Shown piece after piece: positions 36,709-46,495 of a stretch of DNA of 64,000 nucleotides. The stretch is from an uncultured Colwellia sp. (GTDB taxonomy: Bacteria > Pseudomonadota > Gammaproteobacteria > Enterobacterales > Alteromonadaceae). The stretch covers positions 1 to 64,000 of the forward strand of contig CAJWBY010000003.1 in NCBI GenBank assembly GCA_913020705.1. The letters run 5' to 3'. How positions within the stretch are numbered: position 1 is the first letter of the stretch; each line of letters begins with the position of its first letter. The position numbers were made by a program, and so were the translations under genes. The notes under the pieces are model-generated. The model worked only from the letters and a program-made list of their open reading frames with translations. It searched no databases and was not told the origin of the DNA.

Positions 36709-37271
36709 TGTTTTTTCTGTTAGTTATTATCCTAACTTGATAAATAAGTAGAATAATAATTGAATTGAGATAGGGAGGCATTGCACAATCCACGCCAAAG
36801 AATAATAAAATATATTTATTTGATTTTACAGAAAGGATAATTTTTTTTGTTAAAACAATGTATACAAAGTCGTTTTCATTATTTTTTATTACTTAACTAT
36901 TAGTTTATTTACAGTGACTTAACAATAATAAAGTGGGTAACCCACCATGATGGGCCAACTTATTTAATATATCGTTTGTAAATATATTGAAGAGGGATAA
37001 ATTTTAGTTACATCACCTCTTATATCATCACATTTTCTTATTGAAAGGAGTCCTTTAATTGCACCATAAAAGTGCTAATGCTTCATAACAAAGCAATTTT
37101 TAATCTGAATAAATAACAATTTGTCTATTATTATGTAGGTGGTTGAAATCGTACAGTTATATATTTGGAGTTAGACAAGGTTTCAGATTTTTACTGGTAT
37201 GTAACGTGCATTGTACTATTGAACTAATATATGAGTTTTAATGTAAAACTTACAAAGATCTAAGGGGTTAA
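36709..37271. other. Divergent intergenic region, urease / Kef-type antiporter
   Basis: 563 very AT-rich bases holding the promoters of ureD and the antiporter. A short palindrome GTGGG-TAA-CCCAC (36933-36945) is the only inverted repeat noted. No open frame with a ribosome site, no RNA gene and no LacI-type operator was seen. The urease regulator is not encoded nearby. Confidence 0.5.
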
Positions 37272-38870
37272 ATGGATTCAATACTTGTTATTATTGCAAT
37301 ATCATTAGCACTTGCTAGCGTTATCAATATAGTGCTCACCAAATTCTCTGTTTCACATATCATCGGTTATATTATTACCGGTACTTTAGTGAGTAATATT
37401 TTCGATTTTAATGGTAGTGAGAATCTGCACACGCTAGACATTATTGGTGAATTCGGTATTGTTTTTCTAATGTTTACTATTGGTTTGGAAATGTCTTTAT
37501 CTAAACTCAGTAAATTGAAAGAATTGATATTTTTTAATGGATTCATACAAGTCGGTGTGAGCTCTTTAGTCATCTATGTAACGGCATTATATATATTTAA
37601 TATTGACTCTATTCCGTCATTAATTATTGCACTATCATTTAGTTTATCCTCGACAGCAATCGTTTTACCTTACCTCAAAAAATCAAAAGATATCGTTACG
37701 CCGTATGGTGAAAAATCTGTCGCTATATTAGTTTTTCAAGATTTAGCTGTGATCCCGATATTACTATTAATGAGCTTTTTATCGAATGATGAATTATCAC
37801 TGAAAGATGTTCTCTTAAATACGTTTTTATATGCAAGTGGAATTATTATTTTCATGTTCACGATTGGAAAGAAAATAATTGCTTGGTTACTCCATTTTTC
37901 ATCAAATGCCCGAATGGAAGAGTTGTTTTTATCTTCAGTATTTACTATCGTTTTAGGTACATCATTAATTGCCCACCAAATTGGTTTTACTTATTCTTTG
38001 GGGGCATTTATTGCCGGAATGATTATTGCTGAAACAAAATTCCATATTAAAGTTGAATCAGATATATCTTCATATAAAGACCTGTTCTTAGGCGCATTTT
38101 TCTTTTCTATTGGGACAAAAATTGATGCTTTGTACTTCATCAATAACTTGCATTGGGTATTGAGTATCTTGTTACTCGTTATGATGATTAAAGGAACGAT
38201 CATTTATTTACTGATGATAAAAAAATCTGATAAAAGTGAGTCAATAAAGTCAGCTGTTGCCTTATGTCAAGTAGGGGAGTTCTCTTTCGTAATTTTTGCT
38301 ATGGCAATAAATCAAGATATTATTTCTGAAAATCTTAGCAATTTCCTGATTTTGATCACCGTATTATCCATGATACTTACTCCATTTATGGTCAGCAATA
38401 TCTATAAGTTAGCTTCAATTTTTGTCATTGAATTTTTTGAATCGGATAAAATAGAGACTGTAAATGTTACAAATCACACCATCGTTTGTGGGTTTGCTAC
38501 CTTGGGTAGAATTGTTGCAAAAGAACTGACATGTAAAGATATCAAGTTTTTAATTATTTCTGATAATTTACAGCATGTATTACTAGCAAGAAAAAGAGGC
38601 TATGACGCTTATTTTGGTCATTTAGATAAACGCCCGGTATTAGAGTCATTAAAAGTAGATCAAACGAGTAGTATTATTATTACGGTTAACACATTAAAGA
38701 ATAAACAAATTATTTGTGAAGCGATAATGGACTTTTCCCCTAGTGCAAACCTCATTGTGAAAGTGAATTCACTCGCAGAAAAAAGTGCTTTAGCTGATAT
38801 TAAGATTAACTCCTTTGTGCATGCTGAACATGAAACAGCTTTATTATTAGTTAAACGAAGTATGCTTTAA
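37272..38870 (+). CDS. CPA2-family cation:proton antiporter with RCK domain (Kef-like)
   Basis: 532 residues. Residues 1 to about 380 form 12 or so membrane helices with Kef-type signatures (HIIGYIITGTLV, GEFGIVFLMFTIGLEMSL, FSLSSTAIVLPYL, FQDLAVIPILLL, YSLGAFIAGMIIAET). Residues about 395-532 are a TrkA-N/RCK nucleotide-binding domain (HTIVCGFATLGRIVAKEL). Such proteins exchange K+ or Na+ for H+ under cytoplasmic control. AAGGGG precedes the ATG. The ion is not readable from sequence. It might balance pH during urea hydrolysis, but that link is speculative and the two are divergently transcribed. Confidence 0.88.
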   Translation: MDSILVIIAISLALASVINIVLTKFSVSHIIGYIITGTLVSNIFDFNGSENLHTLDIIGEFGIVFLMFTIGLEMSLSKLSKLKELIFFNGFIQVGVSSLVIYVTALYIFNIDSIPSLIIALSFSLSSTAIVLPYLKKSKDIVTPYGEKSVAILVFQDLAVIPILLLMSFLSNDELSLKDVLLNTFLYASGIIIFMFTIGKKIIAWLLHFSSNARMEELFLSSVFTIVLGTSLIAHQIGFTYSLGAFIAGMIIAETKFHIKVESDISSYKDLFLGAFFFSIGTKIDALYFINNLHWVLSILLLVMMIKGTIIYLLMIKKSDKSESIKSAVALCQVGEFSFVIFAMAINQDIISENLSNFLILITVLSMILTPFMVSNIYKLASIFVIEFFESDKIETVNVTNHTIVCGFATLGRIVAKELTCKDIKFLIISDNLQHVLLARKRGYDAYFGHLDKRPVLESLKVDQTSSIIITVNTLKNKQIICEAIMDFSPSANLIVKVNSLAEKSALADIKINSFVHAEHETALLLVKRSML

Positions 38871-38892
38871 TGTTATAAATCAATTAAGTACA

Positions 38893-38924
38893 ATCTCATG
38901 TTAGTAGCACGGATAACATGAGAT
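38893..38924. terminator. Perfect 11-bp hairpin after the antiporter gene
   Basis: ATCTCATGTTA (38893-38903) pairs exactly with TAACATGAGAT (38914-38924) across 10 bases, 22 bp after the antiporter stop. No T-run follows, so it is a 3' hairpin of uncertain terminator activity. Confidence 0.5.
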
Positions 38925-39034
38925 GGAGATATTCCTGTCAGTATTGGCAGCTTCCTATATGTTTCTTATATTTTTTATTTATTTTTGACTATACTTATTT
39001 ACCTCAATTGAATTGTTTCTATGATTAACGTGGT

Positions 39035-41815
39035 ATGGGGTTTAACTTATTGTTTATAAATAAATGTTTTGCCTTAGCGACTGCCTTTTTCCTGTTCACT
39101 CTGAGCATGCCAACACTATCAAAAGAAGCAAACCTACAACATGTATTAAACGTTGTAGTTCATGACGATCACCATCCTATTTCTTTTGAGTTACCTAACG
39201 GAAAGCCCGTAGGTTTATATGTAGACCTATGGAACTTATGGTCAGAGACTACAGGTACTCCGGTCAACTTTATCTCCGACAATATGGAGAAGGGGTTACT
39301 TCTGGTGAAATCAGGTAAAGCTGTTCATTCTGGTTTGTTTAGAAATAAAACGCGTGCCAAATGGGCCGATTTTTCGGTTCCCATTCATCGCGTAGAATCT
39401 AGTATTTTATATAATGATAAAATCGGTAAAAAGAAAACACTGAAAGAATTCAAAGGAATGAAAATTGCTGTTTTAACAGGTAGTTATCATGAACAATACC
39501 TTATAGATAATTACCCTAATATTATTAGGGTACCTTTACGTGGTACTTCAAGTATTCTTGATCTTATTAATAAAGATATTCAAGCCATTTTTAATGAATC
39601 ACCCTCACTAAATTCTTTGTTGGCAAAAATGGGGTTAGGAGGTGTTCTAGATTCAAATGTTATTGAGGATGTATCCAGTTTAGTACATGTTCTTGTCGCT
39701 AAAGGCCAAGCTGAACTTCTACATGAAATTAATCGTGGATTTGAAGATATACCTATTCACGACCTCGTCTTATTAGAAAAAAAGTGGTTACCTAATACAC
39801 GCCCTTTTTTTAGCAGTAAAGCGCCTTTGGATGTATTGACATTATCCGAACGTAAGTGGTTACAAAATCACGCTTCTTTTTCTCTTGGTGTCGATCACAA
39901 CTCTTATCCTTTCGAATTTACTGATGATAAAAGTCAACTCAGTGGAATATCTTCAGATTATATTGATTACATTTCGGAGCAGTTAAATATAAAGCTGAAT
40001 GTTTCTGAAGATACAACATGGGTGCAGTCTTTAGATAAATTAAAGCAAGGAGAAATTGATGTTATGTCATCAATGGTTCGCACCACTGAACGCGAAAAAT
40101 TAATGTTATTCACTAAACCGTATTTTAAGATACCCTCTGTAGCAGTAACGAAAAAAGGCTCATTTTATGCAGAGTCGATGCGCAGTTTTGATCACAAAAA
40201 AGTGGGTGTTATAAAGGGCTATGTTTTTGCAGAACTTATCTCTCAAGATTTCCCAAATATGAAGTTAGTATTCGTTTCATCAGCGATGGAAGGTCTCAGG
40301 TTGCTAAATGATGGAAAGTTAGACGGTTATATTGGTGCGTTACCCACCGTAAACCATGAAATAGATAAAGAAAGCTATTATAACTTAATTATTGCGTCGT
40401 TTACTCCCTATCAATTACAGTTGTCAATGGCTGTTAGATTAGGTCTAGAACCCTTGATCCCAATTTTGAATAAAGCATTAGACAGTATGGATGAAAAATC
40501 TAAATCTATAATTGCAAACAATTGGTTAGCCGTTCGTGTACAAAAAGGCACGCAGTTAAAAACAATTTTGAAATGGGCAATTCCAATCTTAACTGTATTA
40601 CTTTTTATTATATTCATTTTTGTGGTCATTAATCGCCGATTAAAAAGAGAGATTAAACAGCGTGAATTATTGGAAGAACAGTTACTTCAGTCTAAAAAGA
40701 TGAAGGCACTTGGAGAAATGGCTGGAGGCATTGCACACGACTTTAACAATATTATGGGCATTATAATCGGTAACTCAGAATTACTCAGTATCAAGTTTCC
40801 AAAAGACGAAATAATTAAAAAATTCAATCAAAATATTTACAATGCCAGTACGCGTGCAACAGAGTTAGTCAGTCAAATCATGACATTCAGCAGAATGAGT
40901 ATAGCTCCTTTACATTCAATCAACTTTTCTGAGGTTGTTGATGAATGTGTTCAATTAATTAAATCTACATCACCTGAAAATATTAACATTTTGTACGAAA
41001 TAGAAAGCGGTTACGACTATGTTATAAAAGGAGATAAAACTCAAATTCACCAAGTAATCATTAATCTTTGCTCAAACGCTATAGATGCGATGTCTCCAAA
41101 ATCAGGCATGTTGGAGTTGAAATTATCAGGTTCCAATATTCTAATACCCAGTGAACTTAGTGACAGTAATAGTTACTTTTCACTAAAAGTTAAAGATTCA
41201 GGAACCGGGATTGATAACGCGATTATTAATAATATTTTCGACCCATTTTTTAGTACAAAAGAAGTTGGTAAAGGAACAGGATTGGGATTGTCTGTTGTGT
41301 ATAACATCATCAATGGCCATAACGGAAACATTGCAGTTGTAAATAATGAGAGAGCTGGCGTTGAATTCACTATTTTAATGCCTAAAACATTAGATGTTCC
41401 TTTGAGTGAAATAGACAAAATAGAAAAGGAACGGAAAGGGCTTGGGAATATACTTATAGCTGAGGATGAAGAAGACCTTCGACTTTTATATAGTGAACAC
41501 CTGGAATCGTCGGGATATATAATCACAGCATGTGATAATGGCAACGAAGCTTTAGCGTTGTTAGCGGAAAATGCTGGGAAATATGACCTTCTCCTGACAG
41601 ATCATTCTATGCCAATAATGACGGGGACTGAACTCATTGATGCGGTGTTAAAGGCCAAAATCGATATACCTATCATTTTAGCAACGGGTTATGCCGACAT
41701 TGAATCTATTGATAAAGTTGTTTCAAAAAATGCTTATAAATGCCTTGTAAAACCTATAAAGAGAAGTGTATTACTAGAAACTGTATATCGCTGTATTGAA
41801 GGTAACGATAAGTAA
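39035..41815 (+). CDS. Hybrid histidine kinase with tandem periplasmic substrate-binding domains
   Basis: 926 residues. After a signal-like helix (10-28) come two SBP_bac_3-type domains (about 37-262 and 275-505; the second has FSLGVDHNSYPFEF and MSSMVRTTEREKLMLFT), one membrane helix (about 510-532), HisKA with EMAGGIAHDFNNIMG (His568), HATPase (NLCSNAIDAM, GTGIDNAI, GKGTGLGLSVVYNI) and a receiver with phosphoacceptor Asp856 in TDHSMPIMTG. This is the BvgS/EvgS-like layout with Venus-flytrap sensors. The ligand may be an amino acid or similar solute. No response regulator gene is adjacent, so output may pass through its own receiver to a distant partner. It is a single-gene unit with its own terminator. 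Confidence 0.88.
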   Translation: MGFNLLFINKCFALATAFFLFTLSMPTLSKEANLQHVLNVVVHDDHHPISFELPNGKPVGLYVDLWNLWSETTGTPVNFISDNMEKGLLLVKSGKAVHSGLFRNKTRAKWADFSVPIHRVESSILYNDKIGKKKTLKEFKGMKIAVLTGSYHEQYLIDNYPNIIRVPLRGTSSILDLINKDIQAIFNESPSLNSLLAKMGLGGVLDSNVIEDVSSLVHVLVAKGQAELLHEINRGFEDIPIHDLVLLEKKWLPNTRPFFSSKAPLDVLTLSERKWLQNHASFSLGVDHNSYPFEFTDDKSQLSGISSDYIDYISEQLNIKLNVSEDTTWVQSLDKLKQGEIDVMSSMVRTTEREKLMLFTKPYFKIPSVAVTKKGSFYAESMRSFDHKKVGVIKGYVFAELISQDFPNMKLVFVSSAMEGLRLLNDGKLDGYIGALPTVNHEIDKESYYNLIIASFTPYQLQLSMAVRLGLEPLIPILNKALDSMDEKSKSIIANNWLAVRVQKGTQLKTILKWAIPILTVLLFIIFIFVVINRRLKREIKQRELLEEQLLQSKKMKALGEMAGGIAHDFNNIMGIIIGNSELLSIKFPKDEIIKKFNQNIYNASTRATELVSQIMTFSRMSIAPLHSINFSEVVDECVQLIKSTSPENINILYEIESGYDYVIKGDKTQIHQVIINLCSNAIDAMSPKSGMLELKLSGSNILIPSELSDSNSYFSLKVKDSGTGIDNAIINNIFDPFFSTKEVGKGTGLGLSVVYNIINGHNGNIAVVNNERAGVEFTILMPKTLDVPLSEIDKIEKERKGLGNILIAEDEEDLRLLYSEHLESSGYIITACDNGNEALALLAENAGKYDLLLTDHSMPIMTGTELIDAVLKAKIDIPIILATGYADIESIDKVVSKNAYKCLVKPIKRSVLLETVYRCIEGNDK

Positions 41816-41943
41816 ATATGTATCGTCATTACAAAATTAAGTGAATAATTAAACCTTTTTATAAATTAATTGAACTTTCCTTTCAATACACACTCTTACT
41901 ATATGAGAGTATATTTCCCTTAGTGTTTCATGTTTTTATATTG

Positions 41944-41975
41944 CGTTTACTTGGTTTCAGGTAAACGTTTTTTTT
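41944..41975 (+). terminator. Rho-independent terminator after the hybrid kinase
   Basis: CGTTTAC (41944-41950) pairs with GTAAACG (41961-41967) across 10 bases, followed at once by eight T. This is the clearest intrinsic terminator in the window. It lies 129 bp after the kinase stop and also ends the space before the converging protease gene. Confidence 0.8.
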
Positions 41976-42029
41976 GTCTATTTTTTAGCTACATTCAATT
42001 TTATTAACTTCGTTTACTCATGAATTTAC

Positions 42030-43361
42030 CTATAAAGAAAAATCAAATCTCGTTTTAATGTCATGCAAAGGTTTTTCCAATTCTGCATACATCCATTGTG
42101 AAAGGGCTTTGATTGATGATTTTTCAAACATACCGTTTGGAGTGGATTCAATTATTTTTATATTGTCTACCGAACCGTCTGTGTTAATTGAAAATGACAA
42201 CGTAACGCTGCCTTCGATTTTCTTATTTATAGCCTTTGCAGGCCAAATTGGCTCAATATGAGTGAGTAACTGTCTACCTCTTGTTTTAATTTTATTTTTT
42301 AGTGTATTAACTTGATCTTGCTTGATTAACTCTCTTTGCCCGTGAAAATCATTCATAAGTATATGATTAACCATTCCATCATCAGACGAATTAACTTGGA
42401 AGTTTCTATTTATTTTAGGTGTGAACCATCGATCGCCTGTAGTTTTAAATATCTCGACTTGACGGGTAGAGCTTCCCCAGCGATAACAAACTTTTTTACC
42501 ACAAGGTTCAATAAAAAAGTCAGTTCCATCTGTTAATGAATATCGACCCATTAATGCAATCGTTTCATTTTTGGTCGAATTTATAACTTTATACCTAGGT
42601 CGCTTGAGGGCTATTTTTGATAAGTGCTTATTTGAGGCTGCTTTGATCTTTTCTATCCATTGGACATGAGCACTTGCTCGAGTGTAATACTCTTTAACAC
42701 CATATAAACCTTCACCATCATTATTATTACGTTGATGAGAGCTAACGCCTGCAACTTTATACCCTGTTGGTGTTTCGATAAATGCTGGGCCACCACTATC
42801 GCCAGGACCACTAATACCCTCCAAAGGCAGTGCGTTATTTTCAGGAGAGTCAAAGTCGAAAGTTATCCAGAGTCCTTCTGCGTTTTCAATAAGGTTTTCA
42901 GCATGATTTAACAGATCAGTAGAGCCTGTTATACCAACTTGTCCGTTACCGATATCTCCTCGTCCGACAAACCAAACGTGTTTTGACTTTTCATCTTCCG
43001 CAGTATAGATATCGGTAGTCGTTACATTTAAAACAGGACGGTTAAGCTTCAATAATGCTATGTCATGGCTCAAGTTGTTTTTATCAAATTCCGGATGTTC
43101 AATAATGTATTCTACATAGTATGCTTGACCGTTAATAATCACTGCTTGATTACCTGGCATATATGCTGTGCCATGTGCCGCTGTCAAAACCCACTGGTTT
43201 GCAATGAGTGTTCCCGTCAAAAAGTTTAGATCAACGATACTTGGATATTTGTCCTGTTGAACTTGATATTTTAGAGGATTAATATCGTGTCGGATAACAA
43301 TGGCATCGCTATAACAAGAGAATAAAAGCGCAATAATCGTTGGGACAGCTAAAAGTTTCAT
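42030..43361 (-). CDS. Secreted trypsin-like serine protease with C-terminal TonB-C-like domain
   Basis: 443 residues. A signal peptide (about 1-20) leads to an S1 protease domain with all three catalytic residues: His in VLTAAHGTA, Asp in SHDIALLKLN and Ser in GPGDSGGPAF. Residues about 245-345 are not recognised. The last 90 (PIWPAKAINKKIEGSVTLSF, NTDGSVDNIKIIEST, FEKSSIKALSQWMY) match the TonB C-terminal fold, usually found on energy-transducing proteins; here no membrane helix or proline arm precedes it. The role of that domain is unknown; it may bind periplasmic or envelope partners. AAGG precedes the ATG. A ToxR-like regulator is divergent, 126 bp away. Confidence 0.85.
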   Translation of the reverse strand: MKLLAVPTIIALLFSCYSDAIVIRHDINPLKYQVQQDKYPSIVDLNFLTGTLIANQWVLTAAHGTAYMPGNQAVIINGQAYYVEYIIEHPEFDKNNLSHDIALLKLNRPVLNVTTTDIYTAEDEKSKHVWFVGRGDIGNGQVGITGSTDLLNHAENLIENAEGLWITFDFDSPENNALPLEGISGPGDSGGPAFIETPTGYKVAGVSSHQRNNNDGEGLYGVKEYYTRASAHVQWIEKIKAASNKHLSKIALKRPRYKVINSTKNETIALMGRYSLTDGTDFFIEPCGKKVCYRWGSSTRQVEIFKTTGDRWFTPKINRNFQVNSSDDGMVNHILMNDFHGQRELIKQDQVNTLKNKIKTRGRQLLTHIEPIWPAKAINKKIEGSVTLSFSINTDGSVDNIKIIESTPNGMFEKSSIKALSQWMYAELEKPLHDIKTRFDFSL

Positions 43362-43487
43362 ATTTACCTTAATGGTTTATTTATTTACAGGAAGGCTTTA
43401 TCATTGATATGAATAATAAAATCTACCTGTTAGTCCTTAATAAATTATAACTTTTGACTATCCAACTTATATCCTCACTCTAAGCTA

Positions 43488-44225
43488 ATGAAAAATATGA
43501 TAATTGATAATTACGTTAAGTCGGATGAATCTTTAAGCGTTTCCCAATTAATGCAGTCGCCGTTTAAAACAGGGTCACTAATTGTTGATTTTACCCAAAA
43601 CTTAGTCACGCTCGATGCCGAAGACTTAATACTACAACCCAAGGTTTTAGAGTTACTTATCATACTCTGTGCAGCTAATGGTAAAACGTTAAGTAAACAA
43701 ACACTTATTGATAAGCTTTGGGCTAATACCATTGTAGGACCAGATTCGTTAGCAAATACCATGACGAGACTTCGAAAAATATTGAAGGATGATCCTAAAA
43801 ATCCGATATTTATTAAAACCGTTCAGCGTAAAGGGTATTTATGGATCCCAAGTGTGCTTAGCGTAAAAGTAGTTAATCAACCATTTAGTATCAAAAAAAA
43901 ATATTTCATAGTAGCGGGCTTGATTATGGGAGCTTCGGTATTTTTTATGTTTCCACAAAAGCCGAAGCCGGTTCCATTCCCATTTCCAGATCTATCAATC
44001 CAAAAGTTAGCAGAAGGAGGATATGAAATTCAAGTGGGCATCGAAGGTGAATTAACCGAAGAAAAGAAAGCGGCTATGCTTGCCGAATTAAAGCGTATTA
44101 CAGGGGAAGAACATTCCGATATGGAATTTACGCTCGACTCAATAGCTCCTGCTTGTATTAATAAAATTGTTGATGGTAAAACGGTAATTGAAAAAAAATA
44201 CTGTAAAAATGAAACAGCCAAATAA
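43488..44225 (+). CDS. ToxR/CadC-like transmembrane winged-helix regulator
   Basis: 245 residues. An OmpR-type winged helix fills about 30-120 (LQPKVLELLIILCAANGKTL, LIDKLWANTIVGPDSLANTM, ILKDDPKNPIFIKTVQRKGY, each a family signature). One membrane helix spans about 139-155, followed by a periplasmic part of 90 residues. Two cysteines near the C-terminus (ACINK and YCKN) could form a disulfide, as in ToxR. It probably senses the periplasm and binds DNA directly; the divergent protease gene is the nearest candidate target. Confidence 0.85.
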   Translation: MKNMIIDNYVKSDESLSVSQLMQSPFKTGSLIVDFTQNLVTLDAEDLILQPKVLELLIILCAANGKTLSKQTLIDKLWANTIVGPDSLANTMTRLRKILKDDPKNPIFIKTVQRKGYLWIPSVLSVKVVNQPFSIKKKYFIVAGLIMGASVFFMFPQKPKPVPFPFPDLSIQKLAEGGYEIQVGIEGELTEEKKAAMLAELKRITGEEHSDMEFTLDSIAPACINKIVDGKTVIEKKYCKNETAK

Positions 44226-44340
44226 CCAAACGATGCATTTAATATTGGATGAACTGGGTATACATGGTGACAGGAAAAACGCCCGTAATTGATGAATTAA
44301 ATCTGCTCTATTTACCAATAAGAGGGAGTCTTACATAGTG

Positions 44341-44375
44341 GTAGAAAATAAAATTAAAGTGATCGTTATGATCAC
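44341..44375 (-). terminator. Probable intrinsic terminator of the substrate-binding-protein gene
   Basis: On the minus strand GTGATC-ATAAC-GATCAC (44375-44359) is followed by a T-rich stretch (TTTAATTTTATTTT), 18 bp after the stop of the gene at 44393-45169. The 6-bp stem is short but the T-rich tail favours termination. Confidence 0.6.
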
Positions 44376-44392
44376 CTCAAAATATTTAGTCT

Positions 44393-45169
44393 TTAATCAA
44401 CGACTGTTAATTCATACAATAATTGTAACTCTTTGATGAAATCTGAGTTATTTCGTATAAATTCATTTACTTTATTAAGTAACTCGGGATGTTTCATTGT
44501 TGAAAGATAATAAGATCCTTTTGTAAGAGGTAACGAGGGGCAAAATTTAACGTTAAGGTTGGTTTCACTTTTTGAACGTTGAAATTTAGCAACATCTACA
44601 TTCATATATGCTGCATCTATACGTTTAAAGTTTAATGCACTTAACAAATGATCTGAACGTGTAAATTCAATGACTTTAATTTTATCCGCTAATATCTCTG
44701 CTAAATAGGGTTCGGGTGTAAAACCACGGATCACACCTAAATAAACAATATTTAGTGGTAAACTTTGATCTTTGTGTATAAATGTACCGTCAACATAGTA
44801 TGTAATTGCATCGCTGTAATAAACTTTATGCCCTTGTTTATTTTTTATATTCCAGTTTGGATTATCAGGGTATTTAAAATCTACGGTATTACTGTTTAAA
44901 AAGTAATTATATAAACGTTTTATAGGTAAAGGCGTGTAATGAAATTCTAGTTCATATGCATTTGAGAGCTTATCGAAAAAAGGTCTGGCAAAACCTGAGA
45001 AACCATCATCTGATGAATCTTTTTTACCATAATGAGGATAGTATTCAATGTCTTCAGTACCAATTTCATATGATTTATTAGGGGGGCTTTTCGCAAGACT
45101 CTCAGCAATATTTAGTATGGCTAATGTATAGAGTGTTAACTTAATTAAATTACGTATGAAACTGATCAT
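44393..45169 (-). CDS. Periplasmic solute-binding protein (SBP_bac_3-like)
   Basis: 258 residues with an N-terminal signal (hydrophobic 9-20). The rest resembles amino-acid-type solute-binding proteins of the orphan kind: YYSDAITYYVDGTFI, LGVIRGFTPEPYLAEIL, DHLLSALNFKRIDAAYMNVD and a C-terminal helical part. No ABC permease or ATPase is beside it, so it is more likely a sensor ligand-binder than a transport component. It lies between the ToxR-like gene (convergent) and the Tsx-like pseudogene (divergent). Confidence 0.72.
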   Translation of the reverse strand: MISFIRNLIKLTLYTLAILNIAESLAKSPPNKSYEIGTEDIEYYPHYGKKDSSDDGFSGFARPFFDKLSNAYELEFHYTPLPIKRLYNYFLNSNTVDFKYPDNPNWNIKNKQGHKVYYSDAITYYVDGTFIHKDQSLPLNIVYLGVIRGFTPEPYLAEILADKIKVIEFTRSDHLLSALNFKRIDAAYMNVDVAKFQRSKSETNLNVKFCPSLPLTKGSYYLSTMKHPELLNKVNEFIRNNSDFIKELQLLYELTVVD

Positions 45170-45587
45170 TGTCCATCCACATCATTGTATTTGAGATTAA
45201 TTCCATTGTTTACATTATAGAAGTGCAGGCTTCAATTTAGTTTTCTGTTTCTCAATCCAGAATGAACATCCTGTCAAAGTTACCTGTCTCACCAAACAGT
45301 TTAGTCAAATTAATGATTGTTGCGTGTTAATTTAATAAATATTTTGTTAATTATTTGAACATTTTTAAATAAATCTTCTATTATTATTTTGATGTTAGGT
45401 ATGAAATATACTGTGAGGTCGAATTTATAAGGGTCACTTATTTAACGTGAGAATTAAGATCCAAGATGGATGTTTTTTGTCAAAAAAGGATGTTTGATCA
45501 ACCAGATATTATAATAACGTGACTAAAAAATATAGATTGAAACATAGACTATAATTACCTGAATATATGGTTTAAGAAGGCTAATCA
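45170..45587. other. Divergent intergenic region with direct repeats
   Basis: 418 AT-rich bases between the solute-binding protein and the Tsx-like gene. GGATGTTT occurs twice, at 45468 and 45488, and between them lies a small palindrome TTTTTTG-T-CAAAAAA (45473-45487). These could be regulator contacts upstream of the Tsx-like gene, but may be chance in AT-rich DNA. No gene is seen. Confidence 0.4.
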
Positions 45588-46427
45588 ATGAAAAATAATA
45601 TACTTTACAACTTTGTTGCAACACAGTTATTTGCGTTAATAACTTTGTTTAGCATTCCTGCTTTTTCAGAAACCTGGAGTAAAACAGAAGTACAGCTGCA
45701 AGCCTTTGGCGAATTAGAGAGAGTGGGAACAGGCGGTACAGCAGAAGCGACTATTCTGACTTTCCAACATGCTGGTGGTTGGGAGTATGGTGACAATTTT
45801 TTCTTCGTTGATCATTCCCGTCATAGTGTAAACAACGATGCAAATTTTGCTGTTGCAGACAGTAGTGAATTCTATGGTGAATGGTATTCAAGTTTTAGCT
45901 TAGGTGCTATTTCTGGCAATGATTTATCATTGGGTATCGTCAAAGATCTTAGTCTCGTAATAGGCAGTAATTTTGCACCAGAAGTTGACAGTATGTGGGT
46001 GTTACCGTGAGTTAAACTCTCATTAGATTTACCCGGTTTTGCTTTTGCCAGTGTTACTGTAACAGGCTTTATGCATCAAGGCGGTGGAGATTCCAATTCT
46101 CAAGTTTTTACCATTGTTGATGAAGACTCAAGTTTTATGGTTGACTTTGCTTGGGCGTACCCTTTCAAAATAGGTTCAATGAATTGGACTATAGAAGGTC
46201 ATTTAGAGTATATCAATGGACGAACACAAACGAGTAACTTTCGAACGGCTGAATTAGAATCTTGGGTTTTGTTTCAACCACAAGTACGTTTAGATTTAGG
46301 TGAAGTTTTAGGCAATAAGGCAGGAAAATTATTTGCCGGTATTGAATACCAATATTGGAAGAACAAATTGGGTGAAAAAGGTACGGATGATAATGCTTTA
46401 CAGATGTTAATAGTATGGCGCTTCTAA
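45588..46427 (+). pseudogene. Tsx/OmpK-like outer-membrane channel, interrupted by in-frame TGA
   Basis: A single frame of 280 codons is broken only by TGA at 46008-46010. The first part has a signal peptide (to FS near 25), WSKTEVQLQAFGELE and YGDNFFFVDHS; after the stop come VKLSLDLPGFAFASVTV, YPFKIGSMNWTIEGHLEY and a C-terminal WRF typical of outer-membrane barrels. Nucleoside-channel Tsx relatives have a Gly at this place (LPG before the LDLPGF strand), so GGA to TGA is the simplest change. A barrel cut in half would not insert, so the gene is inactive unless the stop is a sequence error. It precedes the chemoreceptor by 68 bp. Confidence 0.82.
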
Positions 46428-46495
46428 TTATTATGTAGCCTTAAAATCGCGATTTAAAAATAAGTTATTACTGAGTAAAAAATAGGAATGATTAA

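Noticed and set aside
37272..38870. Kef-like antiporter as a urease partner for pH control
   Set aside because: It is transcribed away from the urease operon across 563 bp, and nothing in the sequence ties the two together.
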